This document shows, one piece after another, positions 38,216 to 46,443 of a stretch of DNA of 64,000 bases. Source of the DNA: Caulobacter mirabilis (GTDB taxonomy: Bacteria > Pseudomonadota > Alphaproteobacteria > Caulobacterales > Caulobacteraceae); NCBI RefSeq assembly GCF_002749615.1, contig NZ_CP024201.1:2914001-2978000 (forward strand), given 5' to 3'. Made by a program: the position numbers and the translations under genes. A model generated the notes under the pieces. The model worked only from the letters and a program-made list of their open reading frames with translations. It was not told where the DNA came from and searched no databases. The stretch's first letter is position 1, and the number at the start of each line of letters is the position of its first letter.

Positions 38216-38869
38216 GTGGCGAAAGGGCTCCGCGGCGCGCGTTCGCCGAAGAACACTCCCAGGGCGTGGCAGCGCATGCTGTCCGGCCGGCGCCTGGACC
38301 TGCTCGATCCCTCGCCGATGGACATCGAGATCGAGGACATCGCCCACGGTCTCGCCCGCGTCGCGCGCTGGAACGGCCAGACGATCGGCGAGCACGGCTT
38401 CTCGGTCGCCCAGCACTCGATCGTGGTCGAGGAAATCGTCTCCTACATCCAGCCCGCGATCGATCCGAAGTGGCGCCTGGCCGCCCTGCTGCATGACGCC
38501 AGCGAATATGTGATCGGCGACATGATCAGTCCGTTCAAGGCCGCGCTGGGGGTCAGCTACAAGGAGTTCGAGGAGCGGCTGGAGCACGCCATCCACGCCC
38601 GCTTCGGCCTGCCCGCCAAGACGCCCCAGGCGATCAAGAAGCTGATCAAACAGGCGGATCGGGCCTGCGCCTACTTCGAGGCCACCCAGCTGGCCGGCTT
38701 CGACCACGAGGAATCCCTCGGCTTCTTCGGCCCGCTGCCCCAGGGCCTGACGCTGAAACTGGTCCCGCAGCCGGCCAGCGAAGCCCAGGACCACTACGTG
38801 CGCCGCTTCCACGTCCTCTCCGAGGCCGCCGGCTTCGAGCGGACCCAGGCGGCGTTCGACACGGAATAG
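38216..38869 (+). CDS. HD-domain hydrolase of YfbR type
   Basis: 217 aa from the GTG at 38216, which follows AAAGGA; an ATG at 38174 is an alternative. HD motifs: EHGFSVAQHSIVVEE (first His) and LAALLHDASEYVIGDM (His-Asp), the latter matching the YfbR/YfdR 5'-deoxynucleotidase group. It probably dephosphorylates dNMPs or a related nucleotide. The basic N-terminal 30 residues (RGARSPKNTPRAWQRML) are characteristic of this subfamily. Upstream lies the divergent Usp gene. Confidence 0.82.
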   Translation: MAKGLRGARSPKNTPRAWQRMLSGRRLDLLDPSPMDIEIEDIAHGLARVARWNGQTIGEHGFSVAQHSIVVEEIVSYIQPAIDPKWRLAALLHDASEYVIGDMISPFKAALGVSYKEFEERLEHAIHARFGLPAKTPQAIKKLIKQADRACAYFEATQLAGFDHEESLGFFGPLPQGLTLKLVPQPASEAQDHYVRRFHVLSEAAGFERTQAAFDTE

Positions 38870-38937
38870 TCGCGGCATCGTGCGCGCCGGATCGCTCGGG
38901 GCGGGCTAGTCTGTCCGCCTCGGTCTGGAGATCGCAC

Positions 38938-39177
38938 ATGACGGACATCACCTACGAGATCGTCGAGCACGACGGCGGCTGGGCCTACAAGGCCAATGGC
39001 GTCTTCTCGGAGACCTTCCGAACGCGCGAGGCCGCCCTGGCCGCCGCGCGGCGCGTGGCCCGCGAGCAGGAGTTGCCCGGCGACGACACCGGCATCGTCT
39101 ACGAGGACGATCGCGGCCAGTGGCACGAAGAGCTGTCCGATGGCTCCGACCGCCCGCATACCTACGTGAAGGACTAG
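38938..39177 (+). CDS. DUF2188-like small protein
   Basis: 79 aa. The pattern ITYEIVEHDGGWAYKANGVF followed by TFRTREAALAAARRVAREQE matches the DUF2188 layout: a beta hairpin, then a helix with the T-REAA-A-AR signature. The C-terminus is acidic (YEDDRGQWHEELSDGSDRP). Cytosolic, role unknown. It is 68 bp after the HD gene and 52 bp before the NrtR-like gene; these could form one transcript. Confidence 0.8.
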   Translation: MTDITYEIVEHDGGWAYKANGVFSETFRTREAALAAARRVAREQELPGDDTGIVYEDDRGQWHEELSDGSDRPHTYVKD

Positions 39178-39229
39178 CCGCCGACGCCCTCCCCTCCCAC
39201 GCGACGCGAGGGAATGCTACCACCGCCGC

Positions 39230-40210
39230 ATGACTCTCTCCGTCGTCATCGGCCTGTCCGCCGTCATCGTGGCCATCCGGGGCGGCGAAGCCGTGGTGCT
39301 GACCGTGCGACCGCACGATGCGGCCACCGACCAGGCCTCGACCCTGGCCGGCCTGCCGTTCGGCCCGTTCGATCCGGAGGGCCACCGCACCTTCGAGATA
39401 GCCCTGCGCGACTTCGTGGCCGAACAGACGCGGTTCGAGCTGGGCTATGTCGAGCAGCTCTACACCTTCGGCGACAAGGGCCGCGACGCCCCTCGGGCCG
39501 AGGTCGGCGCCGGCGCGGCGCGGGTGGTCTCGGTCGGCTACCTGGCCCTGACGCCCGCCGCCGTCGACACCGAGGCGCCCGACAGCGCCTGGGCGCCCTG
39601 GGCCCGCTTCTTCCCCTGGGAAGATTGGCGGCTGGGCCGTCCGTCCCTGATCGACGAGGCCATCGCTCCCGCCCTTCGGCGCTGGGCGGGCCAGGACCCG
39701 GAGCGCCTCGCCCGCACCCGTCTGCTGTTCGCGCTCGACGGCGCCGTCTGGAACGAGGAGCGCGTCCTGGACCGCTACGAACTGCTCTATGAGGCCGGGC
39801 TGGCCCCGGAGGCGGCCCGCGACCAGATCCGCGACCGCGGCGACGCGGCCGCCGAGCCGACCGCCCTGTCGGCCGCCCTGGGCGAGCCGATGCTGTCGGA
39901 CCACCGCCGAATCCTGGCGACAGGCCTGGGCCGTCTGCGCGGCAAGCTGAAGTATCGCCCGGTGGTGTTCGAACTGACGCCGCCGGAGTTCACCCTTTCG
40001 GCGCTGCAGCGGGCGGTGGAGGCCATCTCCGGCGTTCCCCTGCACAAGCAGAACTTCCGTCGCGTGGTCGAACGCATCGACCTGCTGGAAGGCCTGGGTC
40101 GCATGGACACCGAGACCGGCGGTCGACCGGCGGAACTGTTCCGCTTCCGTCGCGAACTGCTCACGCAGCGCCCCGCGGGGGGGCTGAGCCTGCCGCTGCT
40201 CAGAGACTAG
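39230..40210 (+). CDS. NrtR-like regulator with degenerate Nudix domain
   Basis: 326 aa. The C-terminal part (KLKYRPVVFELTPPEFTLSA, AVEAISGVPLHKQNFRRVVE, GGRPAELFRFRRE) is the winged-helix domain of NrtR, the ADP-ribose-sensing repressor of NAD genes. The N-terminal Nudix fold is present (VIVAIRGGEAVVLTVRP) but the Nudix box is degenerate: the stretch LPFGPFDPEG...ALRDFVAEQ lacks the usual REUxEE glutamates, so hydrolysis is unlikely and sensing more likely. No NAD gene is adjacent. Confidence 0.78.
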   Translation: MTLSVVIGLSAVIVAIRGGEAVVLTVRPHDAATDQASTLAGLPFGPFDPEGHRTFEIALRDFVAEQTRFELGYVEQLYTFGDKGRDAPRAEVGAGAARVVSVGYLALTPAAVDTEAPDSAWAPWARFFPWEDWRLGRPSLIDEAIAPALRRWAGQDPERLARTRLLFALDGAVWNEERVLDRYELLYEAGLAPEAARDQIRDRGDAAAEPTALSAALGEPMLSDHRRILATGLGRLRGKLKYRPVVFELTPPEFTLSALQRAVEAISGVPLHKQNFRRVVERIDLLEGLGRMDTETGGRPAELFRFRRELLTQRPAGGLSLPLLRD

Positions 40211-40231
40211 TCCTGGCGAGCCAATGAACCT

Positions 40232-40340
40232 TTCCCTCTGGGAGAGGGGGACCGTGCGAAGCATGGTGGAGAGGGTCCAAGGCGTTAGACCCCCTCCACC
40301 ATCCCTGCGGGATGGTCCCCCTCCCCCTATGGGGGAGGTT
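40232..40340. repeat. Large inverted repeat (CTCCCCCT/GGTGGAG type)
   Basis: About 109 bp between the NrtR-like gene and the convergent hydroxylase gene. The left arm (AGAGGGGGACC ... ATGGTGGAGAGGGTC) and right arm (reverse complement: GAGGGGGACC ... ATGGTGGAGGGGGTC) pair along almost their whole length. This type of dispersed intergenic palindrome is common in Caulobacteraceae. It could act as a bidirectional terminator, since both genes end here. Confidence 0.75.
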
Positions 40341-40363
40341 ATCCCAGGAACGACGTGCGGCTC

Positions 40364-41293
40364 CTACTCCGCCGCGACCTTCTCGGCCTCAGCCGCTTCG
40401 CGCGCCTTCCATTTGGCCTTGAGCACCGCCGAGGTGTCGCGAGAGCCGTCGGGACTCCAGCCCGGCGGCCCGAACAGGTAGCCGATGACCTCCCGCGGCG
40501 AGCGGGCGGTCAGCAGGTCCTTGCCGATCGCCAGCCACTCATGGAATGCGACGCGCAAGATATTGAAATCGCCCAGGTTATGGACCAGGCCGTAACGCGG
40601 CGCCTCTGCCTCGTCCTCGGGAATGAAGGTCCCGAACATCCGGTCCCAGATGATCAGGATGCCTGCATAGTTGGCGTCGAGATATCGCGGGTTGCGGGCG
40701 TGGTGCACCCGGTGGTGCGAGGGCGTGTTGAACACCGCCTCGAACCAGCGCGGCATCTTCCGGATCGCCTCGGTGTGGATCCAGTACTGATAGACGAGGC
40801 TGATCCCCTTCTGGATCGCCACCATCGCGGGCGGGAAGCCGATGAAGCTCAGGGGCAGCCACAGCAACCACGTCCCGGCCACCCCGCCGGTCCAGGTCTG
40901 CCGCAGCGCCGTCGACAGGTTGTAGTGCTGCGAGCTGTGGTGGTTGACATGACTGGCCCACCAGAACCGTCGCTCGTGCGACAGGCGGTGGAACCAGTAG
41001 TAGGTCAGGTCCTCGAGCAGGAAGAGCGCCAGCCAGGCCCACCAGGCCGTCATCGGGATGTCGAAAAGCCGGTGCTCGTAGACCCAGACGCTGGCGGCGA
41101 AGACGACGCCCGCGGTCAGGCCGCCGGCGATGGTGCTGCCCAGTCCCATGCCCAGCGAGGTTGCGGTGTCCCGCGCCTCATAGGCCGCCTTCGCCCTGCC
41201 CAATCGGCGCAAGCCGATCTCCAGCAGAATCGTGACCACGAAGATCGGGATGGCCCAGGTGACCGGATCGAAGGCCGGCTTCAGCGGATCCAT
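40364..41293 (-). CDS. Sterol desaturase/fatty acid hydroxylase family membrane protein
   Basis: 309 aa with four or five hydrophobic stretches. The eight-histidine di-iron motifs are present: HRLSHE, HVNHHSSQHYN and SHHRVHHARN, with a further His in VHNLGDF. The family hydroxylates or desaturates lipids, sterols or carotenoids at the membrane; which one cannot be told. The start overlaps no neighbour, but a small membrane-protein gene ends 1 bp upstream on the same strand, so the two are co-transcribed. Confidence 0.92.
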   Translation of the reverse strand: MDPLKPAFDPVTWAIPIFVVTILLEIGLRRLGRAKAAYEARDTATSLGMGLGSTIAGGLTAGVVFAASVWVYEHRLFDIPMTAWWAWLALFLLEDLTYYWFHRLSHERRFWWASHVNHHSSQHYNLSTALRQTWTGGVAGTWLLWLPLSFIGFPPAMVAIQKGISLVYQYWIHTEAIRKMPRWFEAVFNTPSHHRVHHARNPRYLDANYAGILIIWDRMFGTFIPEDEAEAPRYGLVHNLGDFNILRVAFHEWLAIGKDLLTARSPREVIGYLFGPPGWSPDGSRDTSAVLKAKWKAREAAEAEKVAAE

Positions 41294-41294
41294 G

Positions 41295-41687
41295 TCAGGC
41301 GGCCTCCGCGAGCGGCGGCCAAGGATTGACGCCGGTGACGGCTAGCTTCGCCGTAGGCGCGGCGATGTCGTCCAGCCGCATGTGCACCTTTCCGCCCCGC
41401 TGCGGCGCGGCCAGCGCGGCGTCCCAGGCCAGGCTGCGCGCCACCCAAGAATCCCCCAGCCGATAGACGACTAGCGCCCGGTCGCCGCTCCGCGCCACGG
41501 CTCCGCCGCCATCGGCGGCGATCCAGGGAGCTTCGAAGACGTCGTCCGGAAACTCTGCCGCCAACAGCCCCCGCGCCGCATCGGCGTCCAGCGGCGGCGT
41601 CGCGCGCGAGATTCTGGCCCAGGCCGCCACGGCGACCATCAACGCTACGGCCACGAAGGAGCCCGCCAGGATGTAGAGATCTTTCAC
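41295..41687 (-). CDS. Hypothetical membrane-anchored protein
   Basis: 130 aa. One N-terminal helix (LYILAGSFVAVALMVAVAAW) followed by a domain of about 100 residues rich in Ala and short strands (ARGLLAAEFPDDVFEAPWIA, ALVVYRLGDSWVARSL). No Cys or catalytic motif. The stop is 1 bp from the hydroxylase start, so the pair is probably translated together; it may be an accessory or partner of the hydroxylase, but this is inference from spacing only. Confidence 0.75.
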   Translation of the reverse strand: MKDLYILAGSFVAVALMVAVAAWARISRATPPLDADAARGLLAAEFPDDVFEAPWIAADGGGAVARSGDRALVVYRLGDSWVARSLAWDAALAAPQRGGKVHMRLDDIAAPTAKLAVTGVNPWPPLAEAA

Positions 41688-41753
41688 GCCATCGCCCTAT
41701 TCCCGCCGGGAGTCTCCATTCGGCGACGGCGGCGTCAAGACCGAAGCCTGCGA

Positions 41754-41790
41754 CGAAAAAGGCCCCTCCCGTTTCCGGGAGGGGCCTCCT
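41754..41790 (-). terminator. Rho-independent terminator of the outer-membrane barrel gene
   Basis: GGCCCCTCCCG-GAAA-CGGGAGGGGCC followed on the minus strand by TTTTT. An 11-bp stem with a GAAA loop, 22 bp after the stop of the barrel gene. Confidence 0.93.
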
Positions 41791-41811
41791 TGGTTCGCGG
41801 AAGATCCGACC

Positions 41812-42294
41812 TTAGAACTTCCGGGCGTAGCCGACCGAGAAGACGTCGGCGTCGTTGCCCTTGTAGTCGTGACGGGTCCAGTCGACGCGCACGCCGTCCT
41901 TGGCGGTGAAGTTGTACTGGCCGCCCACGCCGTAGGCCCAACCGTCGCGGTCGACCTTGCCGGCGGCGGTGTCGAACTTCGCGCCGCTGTAGCCGACGCG
42001 GGCGAACAGTTCAGCCTGCGGGGTCACCGGCACGGAGCCGACGACGAAGGCGCCCAGCTCGTGCTTGAGTTCGACGTCGCGATCGTCCTTCACGCCGAAG
42101 GCGGCTTCGCCTTCGATCGCCACGTACGGATTGAACTTGTAGCCGATGCGGCCCTGGATCGCGCCGACGTCGGCGCTTCCCGTGTCGGCGTGAGCATAGC
42201 CGACCGTGCCGTAGACTTCCTGGGCCTGCGAGACCGCGGGAACGGCAGCGACCGCCAGCAGCGCGGCCGAAGTGGCAAACATGAGAGTTTTCAT
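41812..42294 (-). CDS. Outer-membrane beta-barrel protein (OmpA/opacity-like, 8 strands)
   Basis: 160 aa. Signal KTLMFATSAALLAVAAVPAV ending QAQ, then alternating aromatic/hydrophobic strands (VYGTVGYAHADTG, IQGRIGYKFNPYVAIEG, LFARVGYSGAKFD, WAYGVGGQYNF, VFSVGYARKF) with a terminal Phe, the outer-membrane insertion signal. About eight strands, so a small non-channel or narrow barrel. AAGGAG precedes the start; ATG 42294 has better spacing than ATG 42300. A strong terminator follows, typical of an abundant product. Confidence 0.9.
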   Translation of the reverse strand: MKTLMFATSAALLAVAAVPAVSQAQEVYGTVGYAHADTGSADVGAIQGRIGYKFNPYVAIEGEAAFGVKDDRDVELKHELGAFVVGSVPVTPQAELFARVGYSGAKFDTAAGKVDRDGWAYGVGGQYNFTAKDGVRVDWTRHDYKGNDADVFSVGYARKF

Positions 42295-42520
42295 CGTCAT
42301 AGTCTCCTTGACGCTTTTATTCAGCTCCCCAGCGGCCCCTGAACTAGAAGGCAAACTGGGCCGCCAGGAGACGGATCAAGAGCGGGAATGAGGCGGCTTT
42401 GTAGCGTTGCCTTCATGCCACACGGGGCTGACGCGGCCGTTCGGCGTGCTATCTATCGCTCAGAACACAAAGGACGCCGCGCCCCCTTCACCGCGCGGCC
42501 ATCGTCGGGACATCCGCCAA

Positions 42521-43636
42521 GTGCATCAGGCCGTCATCGCCGCCACCGGGCTCTTCACGCCCAGTCAGAGCATCTCCAACACCGAGCTCGTCGACACCTT
42601 CAACGCCTATGTCGAACGGTTCAACGCCGCCAACGCCGAGGCGATCGCCGCGGGTGAATTGCAACCTCTCGCCCCATCCTCGCCCGAATTCATCGAGAAG
42701 GCCTCGGGCATCAAGTCCCGTTTCGTCGTCGACAAGACCGGAATTCTCGATCCGGAGATCATGCGCCCGATCATTCCGGAGCGCCCGAACGAGGAAATCT
42801 CCGTCCTGGCCGAGATCGCCGTGAACGCGGCGCGGGAAGCCATCGCTCGCTGGGGCAAGCCGGTCAGCGAGATCGGCGCCGTGCTCTGCGCCGCCTCGAA
42901 CATGCAGCGCCCCTATCCGGCCATGGCCATCGAGGTGCAGCAGGCGCTGGGCATCGAAGGCTTCGCGTTCGACATGAACGTGGCCTGTTCGTCCGCCACC
43001 TTCGGGATCAAGACCGCCGCCGACTTCATCGCCGCCGGTTCGACCAAGGCCGTGCTGATGGTCAATCCCGAGATCTGCTCGGGCCACCTGAACTTCTGCG
43101 ACCGCGACAGCCACTTCATTTTCGGCGACGTGGCCACCGCGGTGATCGTCGAGCGAGCCGACCAGGCGGCCGGCGGCTGGGAGATCCTCGGCACGCGGCT
43201 GAAAACCCAGTTCTCGAACAACATTCGCAACAACTTCGGCTTCCTGAACCGCGCCGCGCCGGACGGCGTCGCCGCCAAGGACAAGCTGTTCGTCCAGGAA
43301 GGCCGCAAGGTGTTCCGCGAGGTGGTGCCGATGGTCAGCGAGATGATCGTCGAGCACGCCGCCGACATCGGCCTGGACCCGACCAGCCTGAAGCGCCTGT
43401 GGCTGCACCAGGCCAACATCAACATGAACGAGATGATCGGCCGCAAGGTCCTGGGCCGCGACCCGGAGCCCGGCGAGAACGTCATCATCCTGGACGAATA
43501 CGCCAACACCAGTTCGGCCGGCTCGATCATCGCCTTCCACAAGGCCAACGAGGACTTCCAGGCCGGCGAGACCGGCCTGATCTGCTCGTTCGGCGCCGGA
43601 TACTCCGCCGGCACGGTCTTCGTCCGGAAGCGCTGA
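42521..43636 (+). CDS. Beta-ketoacyl-ACP synthase III-like condensing enzyme
   Basis: 371 aa from the GTG at 42521, in the MHQAVIAATGLFTPSQSISN frame. The thiolase-fold triad is visible: Cys in NVACSSATFGI, His in LWLHQANINMNEMI and Asn in DEYANTSSAGS, the FabH order. The C-terminal GLICSFGAGYSAGTVFVRK is typical. It is longer than E. coli FabH (about 317 aa), mainly near the N-terminus (residues about 25-80), so it may take other acyl substrates. Convergent with a cupin-domain gene, 3 bp apart. Confidence 0.87.
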   Translation: MHQAVIAATGLFTPSQSISNTELVDTFNAYVERFNAANAEAIAAGELQPLAPSSPEFIEKASGIKSRFVVDKTGILDPEIMRPIIPERPNEEISVLAEIAVNAAREAIARWGKPVSEIGAVLCAASNMQRPYPAMAIEVQQALGIEGFAFDMNVACSSATFGIKTAADFIAAGSTKAVLMVNPEICSGHLNFCDRDSHFIFGDVATAVIVERADQAAGGWEILGTRLKTQFSNNIRNNFGFLNRAAPDGVAAKDKLFVQEGRKVFREVVPMVSEMIVEHAADIGLDPTSLKRLWLHQANINMNEMIGRKVLGRDPEPGENVIILDEYANTSSAGSIIAFHKANEDFQAGETGLICSFGAGYSAGTVFVRKR

Positions 43637-43639
43637 TCC

Positions 43640-44929
43640 CTACCGAGGCCGGGCGTCCCATTCCTTGCGGATGAGCGCCTTGAACTCGAGATACTCCCAG
43701 TCCGAGTCCGGCGTGAACTGCTTGATGACCCCGTCCTCGACGTAGTCGAAATACTCGTAGTGGACGGTGTCGTCGGCCGGATAGCGATAGCACTGGATGG
43801 TGGCGGTCATCCGCTTCCGGTCATCCGGATTGAACAGCTGGTGGATCTGGTAGGCGCGCGGCGTCAGGAAGGTGACGTCGCCCTCGGTCAGATCGACCTG
43901 GCCGAACGGAACCTCGATGTCCGGCGACAGGCCCGGGAACCATTTCACGCGGATCGTGCCTTCCAGCACCTTGATCACCGCACAGGCGTCGCCGTGATCG
44001 TGGATCGGCGAGCCGTGCTGCGCGGGCCAGATCTCGAGCACATAGGGCGAGCCCGGCGAGTCCCCCAGGTTCGGGTCCATCGTGATCCGCAGGTAGCCGA
44101 ACTGCTTCGGTTTCTCGTCGAGCTTCCGGTAACAGAGCCCGCCCGGCGTGTTGATGCTGTAGTTGATGGCTTCCGGAAACTCAGGGAAGTCCTTCGGCCG
44201 CAAGGTCACGGACGGGCCGGCGACGTTGGCGTAGAGCGCCTGGCAGGCCTGTGGCAGATCGGCGGCGACGCTGAACAGGTTCTCGGCGATATCCTCCAGC
44301 GTGATCTGATCGGTGGCGATGATCTGCGGCGGCGGATCCAGCGTCACCGGCAACGAGCTCAGGGCGTGATCGGCGACCGAGGCGGTCTCCACGCCGCTGA
44401 GGGCGATGCATTTCAGCCCCGCGAGATAGGCGAAGGGGTCCGCCAGCGGCGGCTCCGGCTTGGGCGGGAAGCGGTAGGTGAACAGCACGAGCCGGTTGAG
44501 CATCTCCCCCTTGCCGTACTTGAGCACGCGGTTGTTGGTGTCGAGGCTCAGCCAGTAGGCCAGTTGCTCCGCTCCCGGATTGAGCAGCGCCTTGGCCTCG
44601 GTGGTCTCGTCCAGCACGTCCCGCGGCAGATCGGTGTTCGCGCGCAGGAAGGCCGCCCGACGATCGGTCACCTCAAGCACGACCACCTCGCGCGAGCCGT
44701 ACGATGGCTTGGGCTGGCTGTTGACGACGATCCGGAACGGCCTGTCTGCCTTGAAGGTGAACGAGATCGTCCCCTGCCCCGACACTGGGAAGACGTAGCC
44801 GGTATAGTGTTCCGCCGGACTGACGCCGCCCGCGCCGGCCTCGGAAGCGCCGGCCGGCGGCGCGTCGGAAAACAAGACCTCGGGACGAGGCCAGGCCTGC
44901 CGGATCACCGGTTTGATTTTTGAAGACAT
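43640..44929 (-). CDS. Cysteine-dioxygenase-like cupin protein with unassigned N-terminal domain
   Basis: 429 aa, start set by GGGGGAG 6 nt upstream. The C-terminal half resembles type I thiol dioxygenases: HGSPIHDHGDACAVIKVLEG supplies His310 and His312, YQIHQLF gives His363, and CYRYPAD holds a Tyr like the CDO Tyr157 motif. These would form a 3-His iron site. The N-terminal 240 residues include a beta-rich segment (YVFPVSGQGTISFTFKADRP) with no family I recognise. Reaction on a free thiol is inferred; substrate unknown. Confidence 0.7.
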   Translation of the reverse strand: MSSKIKPVIRQAWPRPEVLFSDAPPAGASEAGAGGVSPAEHYTGYVFPVSGQGTISFTFKADRPFRIVVNSQPKPSYGSREVVVLEVTDRRAAFLRANTDLPRDVLDETTEAKALLNPGAEQLAYWLSLDTNNRVLKYGKGEMLNRLVLFTYRFPPKPEPPLADPFAYLAGLKCIALSGVETASVADHALSSLPVTLDPPPQIIATDQITLEDIAENLFSVAADLPQACQALYANVAGPSVTLRPKDFPEFPEAINYSINTPGGLCYRKLDEKPKQFGYLRITMDPNLGDSPGSPYVLEIWPAQHGSPIHDHGDACAVIKVLEGTIRVKWFPGLSPDIEVPFGQVDLTEGDVTFLTPRAYQIHQLFNPDDRKRMTATIQCYRYPADDTVHYEYFDYVEDGVIKQFTPDSDWEYLEFKALIRKEWDARPR

Positions 44930-44990
44930 GCGACGCTCCCCCAAGCTGGCTGAAGCGCGACCCTAGCAGGCCCTCTCGCGTAATTTCAAT

Positions 44991-46214
44991 TCATGGTTGA
45001 GAAACGGGCGCCGCGGCCCGGGCCGGGGCCGGCGGATGCTTCGCCTTCCACTCCATGGCGTTGCGGATCCGGCGACTGACCGACGGGTGGCTGTAGAACA
45101 GGGTCTCCTCGATCAGGCTCGGCGTCGCGGCGCGATACTCCACCGTCTGGATCAGCGCCTTGGCGATGCCGTCCGGCTCCCTCGCGATCCGCAGCGAATA
45201 GTTGTCGGCGCCGGTCTCGGCCCAGCGCGACAGGCTGTTGGTCAGCGGCGTGGCGACCAGGAATATCAGGGCCAGCAGCAGCGAGAAGATCGGCAGCCCC
45301 GCGGGATCGGCGATACCTCTGACGTTCGCCGCGCCCAGCAGCCGGGCCGCCGGTTCGAACAGCCTGTCCAGCAGCCAGAACCCGGCGAGGATCAGCGCCA
45401 GCACCAGGCCGAGCCGCGAGAGGACGTCGTGGCGGGCATAGTGTCCCATCTCGTGCCCGACCACCGCGCGGATCTCGCCGAGATCTGCGCCGGCCTTGAA
45501 CATGGTGTCGCTCATGTTGATCCGGGCCGAACCGAACAGACCCATCACGTTGGCCGTGTAGCGGTTGGACTGTTTCGACCCGTCGTAGATGTAGATCTTG
45601 TCCGACGGGATGCCGTTGGCCTCGGCCATGGCGACGACGGCGTCACGGACCGGACCATTCGGGGCCGGGCTGTAGTCGTTGAACAGCGGAGCAATATAGA
45701 TCGGCGCGAGCAGCAGGGCGATCACCGCGAAGGCGCCGGCCACGCCGCTGGCCCACAGCCACCAGGTCCTGGGCGCGCGGCGCAGCAGCCAGTAGACGGC
45801 CAGGTAGAACAGGCTCATCGCGACCAGCGCGATCCCGCCGCTCAACGCCCATTCGCCCAGCCATTCGCCGAACGGCTGGCTGGTCATGTTGTAGGCCGTC
45901 TCCCGCCACCAATCGGCGTAGGCGTTCCACGGCAGGGTGAGCAGCGTCTCCAGCAGCAGAGCGACCGGCAACACCGCCAAAGCCACAAGCCAGGGTCGCC
46001 GCCGCCGGCGCTCGACGGCATTCCTGAGGCGGACCAGCAATCCGGATCGGAGGATCAGCCAGGCGACCGCCGCCGCGACGACCGCGCTCCACAACAGCAG
46101 CCAGTGACCCCCCTGGGTATAGGCCGTCGCCTTGGCGTGAACTTCCGGCGGCAACATGGCGAGGTAGCGGGCCGTCTCGGCGGCTGGATCGAACGCGGAC
46201 GGACTGACGGCCAT
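44991..46214 (-). CDS. M48-family membrane zinc metallopeptidase (CAAX protease/HtpX-like)
   Basis: 407 aa, about six hydrophobic segments. The zinc motif is VVGHEMGHYARHD (HExxH), the third ligand is in RWAETGADNYSLR, and the N-terminal region matches the CAAX prenyl protease 1 (Ste24) layout, with IYIYDGSKQSNRYTANVMGL and GSARINMSDTM before the HExxH. In bacteria such enzymes degrade damaged membrane proteins. Conserved features are complete, so it should be active. Confidence 0.92.
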   Translation of the reverse strand: MAVSPSAFDPAAETARYLAMLPPEVHAKATAYTQGGHWLLLWSAVVAAAVAWLILRSGLLVRLRNAVERRRRRPWLVALAVLPVALLLETLLTLPWNAYADWWRETAYNMTSQPFGEWLGEWALSGGIALVAMSLFYLAVYWLLRRAPRTWWLWASGVAGAFAVIALLLAPIYIAPLFNDYSPAPNGPVRDAVVAMAEANGIPSDKIYIYDGSKQSNRYTANVMGLFGSARINMSDTMFKAGADLGEIRAVVGHEMGHYARHDVLSRLGLVLALILAGFWLLDRLFEPAARLLGAANVRGIADPAGLPIFSLLLALIFLVATPLTNSLSRWAETGADNYSLRIAREPDGIAKALIQTVEYRAATPSLIEETLFYSHPSVSRRIRNAMEWKAKHPPAPARAAAPVSQP

Positions 46215-46443
46215 GGGTTTCTTCCCCGTTTCCCCTGCGTTCAGGAGGGCATGGCCCCCGTCATCTGTCAGGTGAATTCCACGTCACGCTCGGCGGCGAG
46301 GGAACCGGGGCCGATCTCCCGCCTTTCCGGCTCTGACGGGATCGTCAACCGCCACCAGGCTGGTCACGGATTCATCGCACGCGAGAACAGGCGTGCGCTG
46401 ATCCCCGGCAGGCGTGAGGCTGGCGACGGCTGAAAGGGCTGAC

